From NCBI RefSeq assembly GCF_014879975.1, contig NZ_CP062500.1:1178001-1242000 (forward strand): 64,000 bases of DNA, given 5' to 3'. Made by a program: the position numbers and the translations under genes. The notes under the pieces are model-generated. The model made no database searches. It was given only the letters and a program-made list of their open reading frames with translations, and had not been told where the DNA came from. The stretch comes from Vibrio bathopelagicus (GTDB lineage Bacteria > Pseudomonadota > Gammaproteobacteria > Enterobacterales > Vibrionaceae). Each line of letters starts with the position of its first letter. Positions within the stretch are counted from its first letter, which is position 1. Shown piece by piece: positions 8,601 through 17,917 of the stretch.

Positions 8601-9143
8601 TGGGTCTTTGCTGCCCATAGGGAACAAGTCGAGAATTGAACCGCGGCTCGCATATTCACCCGGGCCAAACACTTGATCAACGTAACGATAGCCCGACTTT
8701 TCAAGCTGAAGACGCAGCTTCTCTAACGAGTAGAGGTCGCCTGTTTTTACCATTAAGGTATGTTGCAACAAGAAATCACGCGGCGACTGGCGCTGAAGTA
8801 GCGTGCTAATTGGTACGATCGTGATGCCATCTTTTAACGTTGGCAGTGCATAAAGTCGCGCTATACGGTCAGAAATAATCTCTTGGTGTGGTGAGAAGCT
8901 ATCGTATGGCAGTGTCTCCCAATCAGGAAATAGCGCCACTTCATGTGACGTAAACTGCTCAATTTCTGATTGAAGCTTGAGTGCGATCTGAGGATCGGGC
9001 ACTGCAAGTAAAGTATGGCTGTTATGCTGCTCCGCGAGTTTAGCGATAGCAAGCGCGAGAGATGAACCAACTAGGTTACCGATGTGTTTTTTATCACCGG
9101 CGCCTTTGAGCTTAGGTAGTGTAAAAATGGATTGTTTTGTCAT
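5682..9143 (-). CDS. mfd: Transcription-repair coupling factor Mfd
   Basis: 1153 residues, close to the E. coli length of 1148. Mfd removes RNA polymerase stalled at lesions and recruits UvrA. Order of parts: an N-terminal UvrB-like module; the RNA polymerase interaction domain near residue 480 (PVVHIDHGIGRY, CarD/Tudor-like); RecG-like helicase motifs with Walker A GDVGFGKTE near 629 and the DEEH box VVDEEHRFG near 733; the TATPIPRTLNMA motif after it; and the C-terminal TRCF domain that masks the UvrA-binding site. It begins six bases after plzB on the same strand, so the two are probably one operon. Confidence 0.97.
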   Translation of the reverse strand: MTKQSIFTLPKLKGAGDKKHIGNLVGSSLALAIAKLAEQHNSHTLLAVPDPQIALKLQSEIEQFTSHEVALFPDWETLPYDSFSPHQEIISDRIARLYALPTLKDGITIVPISTLLQRQSPRDFLLQHTLMVKTGDLYSLEKLRLQLEKSGYRYVDQVFGPGEYASRGSILDLFPMGSKDPYRIDFFDDEIDTIRTFDPENQRSIDDISEIRLLPAHEFPTSESAIEDFRIRWRQQFDARREPESVYMQVSKGTWPAGIEYWQPLFFDHTETLFDYVADEAQLLVLGDVETAVDAFLTDVAHRYEQRGVDPLRPLLNPEQLWLKKDELFAHFKQKPQVNLSLDTIEEKAGRINLPVVSLPDLSVQHQNKEPLANLRKFTEAFDGKVVFSVESEGRREALSELLSGIKVRPSEVENLDAAIKAKDKFSLILGSAEHGFIQEEQSIALICESDLLGDRVVQRRKKDKKSVNSDTVIRHLAELKPGQPVVHIDHGIGRYIGLQTLEAGGMKTEYVTLEYQNDAKLYVPVASLNLIGRYSGGAEDSAPLHKLGGEAWQKARKRAAEKVRDVAAELLDVYAKRELKPGYKFVLDRGQYATFKSGFPFEETDDQAMAINAVMSDMCQAKAMDRLVCGDVGFGKTEVAMRAAFVCTDNDKQVAVLVPTTLLAQQHFENFRDRFANLPIRVEVLSRFKSAKEQKLIMQDVADGKVDILVGTHKLLSSDIKFKDLGLLVVDEEHRFGVRQKEKVKAMRADVDILTLTATPIPRTLNMAMSGMRDLSIIATPPARRLAIKTFVRESDDAVVREAVLREIMRGGQVYFLHNQVDTIEKTAESLQKLIPEARVTVAHGQMRERELERIMNDFYHQRFNLLVCTTIIETGIDVPTANTILMDRADNLGLAQLHQLRGRVGRSHHQAYAYMLTPHPKAMSKDAIKRLDAIASLEDLGAGFTLATHDLEIRGAGELLGDEQSGQIQSVGFTLYMEMLEQAVEALKEGREPSLDDLLREQTEIEMRLPALLPDDYIPDINTRLSTYKRIASVSDTDELAELKVELIDRFGSLPDATKNLLSVSDLKLAAASIKAKKIEAHDKGGFLEFYPDADINPAYLVKLLQSQPQKFSMEGPTKFKFTIPLVDRRKRIQFVSDLLGEFRQNLLPSA

Positions 9144-9149
9144 GTCTAT

Positions 9150-9719
9150 TTACTTGTTATCTCGTTCTAGAGAGCGTTGACGTAAGAGCTTTTGTTGTTG
9201 ATGAAGCGCAGCCTTGATCAATAAGTCTTGGTCAGTATCACGAAGATGAGCATATTTGAATTTGATTTCGAAGCCTGAATCTTTAGGTTCACTAGCGAAG
9301 ACTTCCGCGTAGCAATAAATAGCGGCGGCAGGGTGTTCAATAAAGAGCTTGGCTTTAACTAAGCGACCCGTTTCGATATCTGTTTTGGAAAAACAAGAGA
9401 ACTGACTCGCGCCAAATGAATACGTGTGGGTACGAAATTGTTCATCATCTTGTTGCGATAGCATAAAGCTCAACAAGAGGTTTAATTTAGAGTTCTGTGC
9501 ATCCAATAAACTGATGACATTCTTCAAGTCGCTGTTTTTCAGTTCGTTGCGAGCACTGTCGGCTAATAGGTCCAATTGGCTAAACTCACTTGCCACAACA
9601 AAAGGGGCAGGGATCTCCGATTCGAACTGAATCTGAGAAGGTAAAGCGAAGTTACTGTCCATTGGCTCAATATTAGCGGTAAGGCTGTGGTGAACGGTGA
9701 AAAACTCTTGTTCTGTCAT
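9150..9719 (-). CDS. plzB: PilZ-domain-like protein, PlzB homologue
   Basis: 189 residues. In V. cholerae the gene between mfd and lolC encodes PlzB, one of the five annotated PilZ proteins, and this gene has the same position and orientation. The N-terminal part resembles a YcgR-like domain (FALPSQIQFES), and the C-terminal 90 residues would be the PilZ barrel. I do not see the c-di-GMP signature RxxxR or (D/N)xSxxG, so ligand binding is doubtful. It overlaps nothing and is followed by mfd after six bases. Confidence is good for homology and low for function. Confidence 0.7.
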   Translation of the reverse strand: MTEQEFFTVHHSLTANIEPMDSNFALPSQIQFESEIPAPFVVASEFSQLDLLADSARNELKNSDLKNVISLLDAQNSKLNLLLSFMLSQQDDEQFRTHTYSFGASQFSCFSKTDIETGRLVKAKLFIEHPAAAIYCYAEVFASEPKDSGFEIKFKYAHLRDTDQDLLIKAALHQQQKLLRQRSLERDNK

Positions 9720-9946
9720 GCGTTAGTTCCTTGAAGTGATCTATTGATTATCGCTATGTGGCCGCAGTAATCAAGGTCAGTTAATTGAAAGTCTCAAATA
9801 GTTGTTTGAAAGTTGGCTATTTGACAAGGTTCTGTTTTTCAAGCCTAACTAATTGAGTTAATTCACTCTATATTTTCAATTAACCCCTACAAAGTAACGG
9901 CAATACCCGTTACATTAACCCGCATCTCCTTTAGATGGTTCAAAGT

Positions 9947-11155
9947 ATGTTTCATCCTATTTCATTGTTTGTTGGCCTGCGTTATTTGAAAGGCCGTTCA
10001 GGTGATCGCTTTAGCCGTTTTGTTTCTTATATGTCGACGGCCGGAATCACCATTGGTGTGCTGTCTTTGGTTACTGTTTTATCGGTAATGAATGGATTCG
10101 AAGCGCAATTAAAAGACCGAATTCTTGGTGTACTTCCTCAAGCCGTTGTATACGAGCAAGGAGGCACAACGTCACTTTCTGCCCAAGCGCCTAGCTTTGC
10201 GGAGCAAATGTCGCTCAATGGTCACGTTGAACCGATTGTTCGCAGTGAAGCGGTGATCCAAAGTCCTGCTCAGTTATCTGCGGGCCTGCTAATCGGTATT
10301 GAACCCAATTCAGATGACCCTCTTCAGAATCATTTAATTGCTGGCAGACTGTCTTCACTCCAAGCTGGTCAGTATCAGCTTTTTCTTGGTCATACCTTGG
10401 CAAGAAACTTGAAAGTGTCTATGGGCGACAAAGTTCGTTTAATGGTCACAAGTGCCAGCCAATACACACCATTAGGGCGTATACCTAGCCAACGAAATTT
10501 CACTGTAGCCGGCATTTTTAATACGGGCTCGGATATTGACGCTCAGTTGATGGTCACACACATTCAAGATGCAGGGCGTTTGATGCGTTATAAGTCTGAT
10601 ATGATTTCAGGCTGGCGACTGTTTTTTGATGACCCATTTGAAGTCGCAGATCTATCTAATACTCCGTTACCGGAAGGTTGGGTATGGAGTGATTGGCGTG
10701 ACCAGCGTGGCGAGCTTTTCCAAGCCGTTCGTATGGAAAAAAATATGATGGGCTTGATGTTGGGTCTCATCATTGGTGTTGCGGCGTTTAATATTATTTC
10801 TGCGCTGATTATGGTGGTGATGGAGAAACAATCAGAAGTCGCCATCTTAAAAACACAAGGCATGCGTGATGGCCAGGTCATGGGTATCTTTATGGTTCAA
10901 GGTGCAAGTAGCGGTGTGATCGGTGCATTATCTGGTGGCATTCTTGGCGTGATCTTAGCTTCGAACCTCAATACTATTTTAGAGGCGATGGGTGTTGCTC
11001 TGTTCTCATTTGGTGGACAGCTACCAATATTGATTAACCCAATCCAAATTGCGGTTGTTGTGGTTTTGGCTATTGCACTTAGCCTTGTTGCGACTGTTTT
11101 TCCTTCTTATCGTGCATCTTCTGTGAAACCTGCTGAGGCCCTTCGTTATGAGTAA
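9947..11155 (+). CDS. lolC: Lipoprotein-releasing ABC transporter permease LolC
   Basis: 402 residues from the ATG at 9947 ([16 protein letters not shown]), which aligns with E. coli LolC (MYQPVALFIGLRY). An ATG four codons upstream at 9935 is possible, and neither has a strong ribosome site. LolC is one of the two inner-membrane permeases that release outer-membrane lipoproteins to LolA. Four membrane helices are expected: one near residues 25-50 and three in the C-terminal third. A large periplasmic domain between them carries the LolA-contact hook. [14 protein letters not shown] is a conserved stretch at the second helix. It overlaps lolD by eight bases, the first step of the lolCDE operon. 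Confidence 0.95.
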   Translation: MFHPISLFVGLRYLKGRSGDRFSRFVSYMSTAGITIGVLSLVTVLSVMNGFEAQLKDRILGVLPQAVVYEQGGTTSLSAQAPSFAEQMSLNGHVEPIVRSEAVIQSPAQLSAGLLIGIEPNSDDPLQNHLIAGRLSSLQAGQYQLFLGHTLARNLKVSMGDKVRLMVTSASQYTPLGRIPSQRNFTVAGIFNTGSDIDAQLMVTHIQDAGRLMRYKSDMISGWRLFFDDPFEVADLSNTPLPEGWVWSDWRDQRGELFQAVRMEKNMMGLMLGLIIGVAAFNIISALIMVVMEKQSEVAILKTQGMRDGQVMGIFMVQGASSGVIGALSGGILGVILASNLNTILEAMGVALFSFGGQLPILINPIQIAVVVVLAIALSLVATVFPSYRASSVKPAEALRYE

Positions 11156-11840
11156 TTTTCTTCAATGTAATGATATCCGTAAAACGTACCGCGAGGGTTC
11201 GTTGGATACCGAAGTCCTCAAAGGTGTCAGCTTCGAAATAGAAAAAGGTGAGCTGGTTGCAATCATTGGTACCTCTGGTTCTGGTAAAAGTACGCTACTG
11301 CATATTTTAGGTGCATTGGATGATGCTTCCGACGGCAGCGTGAGTTTTCTCGGGCAGGACTTAGCGTCTTTGAGTTCGAATAAGCAGGCGAAGCTTCGTA
11401 ATCAACACCTTGGTTTTGTATATCAATTTCATCATCTTCTTTCGGACTTTTCGGCGCTTGAAAACGTAGCGATGCCGTTGCTAATTGGTGGTGAAAAGCC
11501 CGCTAAAGCAAAAGAAGAAGCACAACGTCTGTTGGATAAAGTTGGATTAAGTCATCGTGTGGACCACCGACCTTCAGAGCTTTCTGGTGGTGAGAGACAA
11601 CGTGTAGCGATTGCGCGAGCTTTAGTTAATAAGCCGGCTTTGGTGTTGGCGGATGAACCAACAGGTAACCTCGACCACAACACAGCACTGTCTATTTACG
11701 ATTTAATGCGTGAATTGAACCGCGAATACGATACCGCTTTCTTGGTTGTAACCCATGATGGCGAACTTGCTGACAAGATGGACCGTCAACTGCACATGCA
11801 AGACGGTTTACTGGTTAACGTAGAAAAAGAGGAGAGCTAA
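11148..11840 (+). CDS. lolD: Lipoprotein-releasing ABC transporter ATPase LolD
   Basis: 230 residues, the ATP-binding subunit that powers LolCDE. Walker A is GTSGSGKST near residue 42, the ABC signature is LSGGERQR near 145, Walker B is [13 protein letters not shown] near 163, and the switch His is in VVTHD near 200. This is the MacB/LolD branch of ABC ATPases. The start overlaps the end of lolC by eight bases, and the stop abuts the GTG of lolE, so translation of the three is probably coupled. Confidence 0.97.
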   Translation: MSNFLQCNDIRKTYREGSLDTEVLKGVSFEIEKGELVAIIGTSGSGKSTLLHILGALDDASDGSVSFLGQDLASLSSNKQAKLRNQHLGFVYQFHHLLSDFSALENVAMPLLIGGEKPAKAKEEAQRLLDKVGLSHRVDHRPSELSGGERQRVAIARALVNKPALVLADEPTGNLDHNTALSIYDLMRELNREYDTAFLVVTHDGELADKMDRQLHMQDGLLVNVEKEES

Positions 11841-13085
11841 GTGTTTTCTTCTTTATCTTTATTGATAGGCGGCCGATTTAGTCGGGCGAAACAACGAGAC
11901 AAGATGGTTTCTTTTATCTCTTTGTCTTCGACGATCGGTATTGCAGTCGGCGTTGCGGTGATCATCATTGGTTTATCTGCGATGAATGGCTTTGAGCGTG
12001 AACTGCGGTCACGAGTACTTTCTGTTATCCCACATGGGGAATTCGAGGGAGTCAATGAACCTGTGACACGTTGGGAACATGTGATCGAACAAGCGACTCA
12101 ACATGATGATGTTGTAGCGGCTGCTCCTTATGTGAAAATTACCGCGCTTGCTGAAAAGGGCAAAGAGCTAAAAGCGATTGAAGTCCGAGGTGTTGACCCA
12201 CAACTTGAGCAACAAGTCTCGAGCCTATCAAGTTTTATTGATAAGCAAGCTTGGAGCGATTTTAAGGCAGGGCAACAACAGATTATCTTGGGTTCTGGTG
12301 TCGCCAATGTACTCGGCGCGAAAGTCGGTGATTACCTGACTCTGATGATCCCGACGGTGAATGGTACGGTGAAAGTTCAAGCACCTAAGCGTGTTCGAGT
12401 AAAAGTCGTTGGTTTGCTAACTCTTAATGGCCAAATAGACCACAGCTTGGCTTTAATTCCTATTGGTGATGCGCAAGTTTACGCAAACCTAGGCGAGGCA
12501 GTGACAGGGGTTTCTTTAAAAGTGACCGATGTTCTGAACGCAAACTCGATTGTCCGTGAAGTCGGCAATCAGCTTGATGTGTACGTGTACTTGCGTAGCT
12601 GGCAACAGAAGTTTGGTTTCTTGTATCGAGATATCCAGTTGGTTCGTACCATCATGTATCTAGTGATGGTGCTGGTTATTGGTGTGGCTTGTTTCAACAT
12701 TGTCTCGACTCTAATGATGGCAGTAAAAGACAGAGCATCAGAGATCGCAATATTAAGAACCATGGGTGCATCGGACGGCCTTGTAAAACGCATTTTCGTT
12801 TGGCAGGGCGTATTTTCTGGCGTGTTAGGTAGTTTGGTGGGCAGTGCAATAGGCGTCTTAGTCGCGCTTAACCTAACTACGATTATCAAAGGGCTTGAGA
12901 AGCTTATTGATCACCAGTTTTTATCCGGTGATATCTATTTTGTCGACTTCTTGCCTTCGCAGCTCGATATGACGGATGTCGTTGTAGTTTCTGGTACAGC
13001 CATCGTTCTGAGCTTACTGGCCACGTGGTACCCAGCATCACGAGCGGCTAAGCTGAACCCAGCAGCGGTGCTTAGTTCGAAGTAA
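11841..13085 (+). CDS. lolE: Lipoprotein-releasing ABC transporter permease LolE
   Basis: 414 residues with a GTG start directly after the lolD stop codon; GAGGAG lies 8 bases upstream inside lolD. LolE pairs with LolC in the inner membrane and binds the lipoprotein before it passes to LolA. The N-terminal SLLIGGRFSRAKQRDKMVSFISL and the first helix are typical, followed by a large periplasmic domain (about residues 50-270) and three C-terminal membrane helices ending at SRAAKLNPAAVL. It is the last gene of the operon; a strong terminator follows 50 bases later. Confidence 0.95.
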   Translation: MFSSLSLLIGGRFSRAKQRDKMVSFISLSSTIGIAVGVAVIIIGLSAMNGFERELRSRVLSVIPHGEFEGVNEPVTRWEHVIEQATQHDDVVAAAPYVKITALAEKGKELKAIEVRGVDPQLEQQVSSLSSFIDKQAWSDFKAGQQQIILGSGVANVLGAKVGDYLTLMIPTVNGTVKVQAPKRVRVKVVGLLTLNGQIDHSLALIPIGDAQVYANLGEAVTGVSLKVTDVLNANSIVREVGNQLDVYVYLRSWQQKFGFLYRDIQLVRTIMYLVMVLVIGVACFNIVSTLMMAVKDRASEIAILRTMGASDGLVKRIFVWQGVFSGVLGSLVGSAIGVLVALNLTTIIKGLEKLIDHQFLSGDIYFVDFLPSQLDMTDVVVVSGTAIVLSLLATWYPASRAAKLNPAAVLSSK

Positions 13086-13137
13086 TGCTCTAAGTAATAT
13101 GTAATGGCAAGATTTGCTATATACAGCCGACACAAAC

Positions 13138-13167
13138 AAAAAAGGATCCCTGATGGGATCCTTTTTT
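13138..13167. terminator. Terminator after lolE
   Basis: Perfect 13-bp stem AAAAAAGGATCCC/GGGATCCTTTTTT with the loop TGAT. It can function on both strands, serving lolCDE and possibly the converging DUF2062 gene. Confidence 0.93.
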
Positions 13168-13283
13168 ATTGAATTCAAACTGTATTTCTTACGACTTTGG
13201 TTACATACCAATATTGCAGAGAGCCGATGTTGTTCTGATTTCTCATAGTGTGAGTTTCAATTCACCCACATCCAACGATAATT

Positions 13284-13796
13284 TCAGTACCTTGCTTGTC
13301 GTTTCTTCCAGCTTCTTACGACTGAATAACGCCATAACCCGCGAATACCAAAGTAGCCAATCATCGCAGAGATAACACCACAAATTAGACAACCTAATAG
13401 GAATGGGGGGCCGATGGTACTCATTTGCGCCAAGATGAAATCCCAAGACAATTCAAAGTGGAAAGCTTGAGGCGGCACATGCATAACAAATGCGCCTACT
13501 TTATAAGCAAAGTAGAACAGCACCGGCATAGTCACGGGATTACTGATCCAAACCAGTGCGACAGACAGCGGTAGGTTAACACCACATGCAACCGCAAGGC
13601 CTGCAGACATAATCATTTGACTTGGTAAAGGGACAAACGCCATGAATAACCCAACAGCGAACGCACCGGCCGCAGAGCGACGATTAAGGCACCATAAGTT
13701 GGGGTTGTACAAAACATTGCCAAAAATTTTCAATGCTTTCTGACGCTTGATGAGCTCATGGTCAGGCATAAATCGTTTGATAAACTTTGTTGGCAT
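13284..13796 (-). CDS. DUF2062 membrane protein
   Basis: 170 residues. The family signature WCLNRRSAAGAFAVGLFMAFVPLPSQM (given here in parts: WCLNRRS and GLFMAFVPLPSQM) appears near residues 36-60, followed by ISNPVTMPVLFYFAY. Three or four hydrophobic segments suggest an inner-membrane protein, and the C-terminus is basic. The function of DUF2062 proteins is unknown; some members are fused to glycosyltransferases. It is divergent from comEC, with only 17 bases between the start codons, so the two promoters must overlap each other's coding region or lie inside. Confidence 0.85.
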   Translation of the reverse strand: MPTKFIKRFMPDHELIKRQKALKIFGNVLYNPNLWCLNRRSAAGAFAVGLFMAFVPLPSQMIMSAGLAVACGVNLPLSVALVWISNPVTMPVLFYFAYKVGAFVMHVPPQAFHFELSWDFILAQMSTIGPPFLLGCLICGVISAMIGYFGIRGLWRYSVVRSWKKRQARY

Positions 13797-13813
13797 AGGA
13801 GGAAGCTACTCTC

Positions 13814-16123
13814 TTGTTTAACACTTGGTTCTTAATTTCATTTGCTGCGACAGTTGTGTCTGCCAGCTTTTGGCCTGTGATGCCACATTGGGTTTGGGCA
13901 CCATTAATGCTGTTGTTACTTTTTGCATTAATAAAGTATAGCGTTTTCCTGTGTGCAAGAGGTCCAGTAACAGCATTGATACTAGTTATCTGCCTTGGAA
14001 ATGCAATCGAAATACAAACGAGTCAGTTATTTCAATCTGGCCAGAATATTACCATAAATGCTTCGGTTGTTAGCCTTTTTAGTGAAAATAGCCATGGTTT
14101 TGAAAGCGTAATAGTAGTTAGATCAATTGGCGGCGAAAAATTAATCTTTCCACAATTGATAAAATTGCGGTTGTTTACCCCTTTCAAGCTAACGCTTGGA
14201 GATAAAGTTCATCTCTCTGTGTCAATGAAACCGGTTTTTGGAAAACTCAACGAGGCCGGATTTGATTTAGAAAAATATCTGTTTAGTGAGAGGATGGTTG
14301 CTAATGCGACCTATCAAGCTGGAACAGGTTTTAGCATTCATTCTAGTACAAACTTGCGAGCTCGATGGTTTGAAAGGACTCTTACAACGATCAGTGAACT
14401 GGATAATTCTGATCTGATTGTGGCGTTGAGCTTTGGTTATAGAGAGTTCATTCAGTCACAGCGCTGGGATTTGCTTAAGAGCAGTGGGCTTGTTCACTTA
14501 ATGGCGATCTCGGGATTGCACATCGGTATCGCTTTTGGAATCGGTTACCAATTGGGGAGAATCGTTAGGTTAGGGGCATCGCATTTAATTTGGCTTCCGA
14601 CTGTATTTGGTCTTGGGTTCGCGTATTTTTATAGTTGGTTTGCAGGGTTTACTTTGCCAACGCTTAGGGCGTTAACCATGTGCATCATTGCGAGCTATTT
14701 CCTTTGGCGAGGTCAAAATATAAGTTTGATTCGATATGTATCCTTGAGTCTCTGTGTCGTTTTATTAATTTGGCCATTTTCGGTACTTTCGAGTAGCTTC
14801 TGGCTCTCATTTGGAGCGTTAGCAGCCGTTCTTTATATTGCTTCCAATACTCATCTTTCTTCTTACAAAAGCCCTTTACTCACAAAGCTCTTCAAGCTAT
14901 TTAAAATCCAGTTAATGCTGACGTTGTTACTGGCTCCTTTTTCAATGCTGTTCTTTCAGGGGTTCAGTTTGGTATCGGTGTTGTACAACTTTTTTCTGCT
15001 GCCTTGGGTTTCGATAGTGACGATTCCTTTGCTGTTCTTAGCTATGTTTATCAGCTTAATATTTGAATCAATTTGGGCAGAGAACAATATCGTTGGTCAT
15101 TTGTGGGCTCTGGTGGATTTATCGCTTATACCCGTTGTTTTCGCTCTTCCTTTCTCTGAACATTTTTGGATCACGGTTGATGATGAACTCACTGCTTTGT
15201 TCGTGTTTTTCATTTTTCTATTGGGTCTTTTTCGTCATTATTTCCATCGTAAAATGATGTTTTTCGCCAGTGCTGTATTTGTTTTGTGGTGGGAATTTGG
15301 AAAGTTGAAACCAGACGCATTGAGAGTCGATATCTTGGATGTTGGACATGGTTTGTCGGTTGTTCTTCAAAAAAACAACCGGATTGTTGTTTATGACCTT
15401 GGTAATGCGTGGCCGGGCGGTTCTGTGGTTGAGTCGCTATTGATACCTACGATAGAAAGAAGGGGAATCAAGGAGCTTGATGGGGTGATTGTTAGTCATT
15501 TTGATTCTGACCATGCTGGTGGATATCAGGCATTACTTTCTCACTATAACCCTAAATGGATACGCGCTAGCCAAAGACTTAAACCGCCAGTCTCGCCTAA
15601 TAGTCAGTCTACGTTTAATGATCAAGCTTGTGTGATTGGAGAGTTTTGGCATTGGCAAGGTGTCGAATTTGAGGTGTTGTGGCCGCCCCAAAGTGTTGAG
15701 AGAGCATATAACCCTCATTCATGTGTTGTCCGCATCTATGAGCCAAGTACTGAGTTTTCGATGCTTCTTACCGGAGATATTGAATTGGTCAGTGAGTGGT
15801 TACTTGCACGCGAAGCTACGCGACTCAAAAGTGATGTAATGTTGGTTCCTCATCATGGCAGCTCAACCTCTTCCATTGCTCGATTTATCGAGGCTGTTTC
15901 TTCGCAGTTGGCGATCGCTTCATTGTCTAAAGGAAACCAGTGGGGTATGCCAAGCCAGTTTGTCGTAGAACGTTATCGAGAAGCCGGAAGTACTTGGCTA
16001 GATACGGGCGAAAGTGGACAAATAACCATCAGTGCAAGTAAGGGAGGTTGGAAATATCATACGATTAGAGAACATCAGGGGAGGCAGTGGTATAGGCAGA
16101 TGCTCCGTAAGGGAGTAGAATAG
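13814..16123 (+). CDS. comEC: ComEC/Rec2-family DNA uptake channel protein
   Basis: 769 residues starting with TTG at 13814, after GGAGG-like bases. ComEC is the inner-membrane channel for single-stranded DNA entry in natural transformation, a trait vibrios show on chitin. It has N-terminal helices, an OB-like segment (about 60-150), the competence domain with many membrane helices (about 190-500; note the family stretch GLVHLMAISGLHIG) and a C-terminal metallo-beta-lactamase-like domain with SHFDSDHAGG near 562 and VPHHGSS near 676. It is followed by msbA after about 30 bases, as in many vibrios. Confidence 0.93.
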   Translation: MFNTWFLISFAATVVSASFWPVMPHWVWAPLMLLLLFALIKYSVFLCARGPVTALILVICLGNAIEIQTSQLFQSGQNITINASVVSLFSENSHGFESVIVVRSIGGEKLIFPQLIKLRLFTPFKLTLGDKVHLSVSMKPVFGKLNEAGFDLEKYLFSERMVANATYQAGTGFSIHSSTNLRARWFERTLTTISELDNSDLIVALSFGYREFIQSQRWDLLKSSGLVHLMAISGLHIGIAFGIGYQLGRIVRLGASHLIWLPTVFGLGFAYFYSWFAGFTLPTLRALTMCIIASYFLWRGQNISLIRYVSLSLCVVLLIWPFSVLSSSFWLSFGALAAVLYIASNTHLSSYKSPLLTKLFKLFKIQLMLTLLLAPFSMLFFQGFSLVSVLYNFFLLPWVSIVTIPLLFLAMFISLIFESIWAENNIVGHLWALVDLSLIPVVFALPFSEHFWITVDDELTALFVFFIFLLGLFRHYFHRKMMFFASAVFVLWWEFGKLKPDALRVDILDVGHGLSVVLQKNNRIVVYDLGNAWPGGSVVESLLIPTIERRGIKELDGVIVSHFDSDHAGGYQALLSHYNPKWIRASQRLKPPVSPNSQSTFNDQACVIGEFWHWQGVEFEVLWPPQSVERAYNPHSCVVRIYEPSTEFSMLLTGDIELVSEWLLAREATRLKSDVMLVPHHGSSTSSIARFIEAVSSQLAIASLSKGNQWGMPSQFVVERYREAGSTWLDTGESGQITISASKGGWKYHTIREHQGRQWYRQMLRKGVE

Positions 16124-16154
16124 ATAGATTATTGTGAGAAAATTAAGCGATTCT

Positions 16155-17903
16155 ATGTCAACAGAAACAGATGAAACCACTTGGGTCACATTTAAAAGAC
16201 TTTGGACTTATATTCGACTGTATAAGGCCGGCCTTGGTGTTGCGGTTATTGCGCTTATTATAAATGCCGTCTCTGATACTTATATGATTTCATTACTAAA
16301 GCCATTACTTGATGAAGGCTTTGGTAACGCTGAATCTGACTTTTTACGCACGCTCCCTATTATTATCTTTGCCATGATGTTCATTCGTGGTGTGAGTGGC
16401 TTCGTTTCAACCTATTGCTTGAGCTGGGTCTCTGGCAATGTGGTGATGGAGATTCGTCGTAAAATTTTCAGCCATTTCATGCATATGCCTGTGTCTTTCT
16501 TTGATAAAGAGCAAACGGGCGCATTGCTGTCTCGTATTACTTATGACTCGGAGCAAGTCTCTGCTGCAACCAGCAAGGCTTTGGTTAGTATTGTTCGTGA
16601 AGGTGCCAGTATCATTGGCCTGTTGACGCTGATGTTCTGGAATAGCTGGCAGTTGTCTTTGGTGCTATTTGCTGTTGCTCCTTTTGTAGCTTGGGCAATC
16701 AGCATTGTATCGAAGCGATTCAGAAAGATTTCTAAGAACATGCAAACTAGCATGGGCCACGTGGCTTCTTCAGCAGAACAAATGTTGAAAGGTCATAAGG
16801 TGGTTTTAACTTACGGTGGTCAAGACTTAGAAAGAGGTCGTTTCGATACCGTTAGTAATCAGATGCGCCAACAAAGTATGAAGCTGGTAACGGCTCAAGC
16901 GGCGGCGAACCCAATAATTCAGATGATTGCTTCGATCGCGATTGTGGTTGTTCTTTACTTGGCTAGTGTCGATTCTATTAAAGCTGAACTAACGGCTGGT
17001 ACGTTCACGGTTGTGTTCTCGGCTATGTTTGGTTTGCTCCGTCCACTGAAAGCATTGACTAACGTGACGTCTGAGTTCCAACGCGGTATGGCGGCGAGTA
17101 CGACTCTATTTGGTTTGATGGATCTCGACACAGAACAAAACAAAGGTACGTTGAAACCTGAAACCGTAAGCGGTGAAGTTGCAGTAAAAGATGTGACGTT
17201 TACTTACGAGGGCGCAGAGAAACCCGCACTCGATAAGGTGAGCTTCAACATACCGAAAGGTAAGACGGTCGCGCTTGTTGGACGCTCTGGTTCTGGTAAG
17301 AGTACCATTGCCAACCTATTTACTCGTTTCTATGATGTGGACTCAGGCTCTATTGAACTTGATGGACACGACATCCGAGATTATGAGTTGAAAAATCTTC
17401 GTGAACATTTTGCTCTTGTTTCTCAAAATGTACATCTGTTCAACGATACTGTCGCCAATAATATTGCATATGCCGCTGGTGAGGTTTACTCACGCGAACA
17501 AATTGAGCATGCTGCTAAGCTTGCTCACGCCACTGAATTTATCGAAGGCATGGAAAACGGTATCGATACGATTGTTGGTGAGAACGGTGCAAGCCTATCT
17601 GGTGGACAAAGACAACGTATTGCAATTGCACGAGCGTTGTTAAGAGAAGCTCCAGTACTGATCCTAGATGAAGCAACATCGGCTTTGGATACGGAATCAG
17701 AAAGAGCCATTCAATCTGCTTTGGATGAGCTGCAAAAAGATAAAACGGTATTGGTTATTGCACACCGACTATCAACGATTGAGCAAGCTGATGAAATTTT
17801 GGTTGTAGACGATGGTCATATTGTGGAACGAGGTCCGCATGCTGAGTTAATCGCACATGACGGAGCTTATGCTCAATTACACCGAATCCAGTTTGGCGAA
17901 TAA
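16155..17903 (+). CDS. msbA: Lipid A flippase MsbA
   Basis: 582 residues from the ATG at 16155, the same length as E. coli MsbA; an in-frame GTG seven codons upstream is less likely. MsbA is a homodimeric ABC exporter that flips core-lipid A across the inner membrane. Six membrane helices fill the first 320 residues. The nucleotide-binding domain has Walker [10 protein letters not shown] near 376, the signature LSGGQRQR near 481, Walker [11 protein letters not shown] near 502 and the switch His in IAHRLST near 535. It is followed closely by lpxK, the classic msbA-lpxK pairing. Confidence 0.97.
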   Translation: MSTETDETTWVTFKRLWTYIRLYKAGLGVAVIALIINAVSDTYMISLLKPLLDEGFGNAESDFLRTLPIIIFAMMFIRGVSGFVSTYCLSWVSGNVVMEIRRKIFSHFMHMPVSFFDKEQTGALLSRITYDSEQVSAATSKALVSIVREGASIIGLLTLMFWNSWQLSLVLFAVAPFVAWAISIVSKRFRKISKNMQTSMGHVASSAEQMLKGHKVVLTYGGQDLERGRFDTVSNQMRQQSMKLVTAQAAANPIIQMIASIAIVVVLYLASVDSIKAELTAGTFTVVFSAMFGLLRPLKALTNVTSEFQRGMAASTTLFGLMDLDTEQNKGTLKPETVSGEVAVKDVTFTYEGAEKPALDKVSFNIPKGKTVALVGRSGSGKSTIANLFTRFYDVDSGSIELDGHDIRDYELKNLREHFALVSQNVHLFNDTVANNIAYAAGEVYSREQIEHAAKLAHATEFIEGMENGIDTIVGENGASLSGGQRQRIAIARALLREAPVLILDEATSALDTESERAIQSALDELQKDKTVLVIAHRLSTIEQADEILVVDDGHIVERGPHAELIAHDGAYAQLHRIQFGE

Positions 17904-17917
17904 GATTAGGCTTCGTT

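Noticed and set aside
8276..8704. 142-residue frame inside mfd
   Set aside because: Alternate-frame shadow of mfd with no domain or ribosome site.
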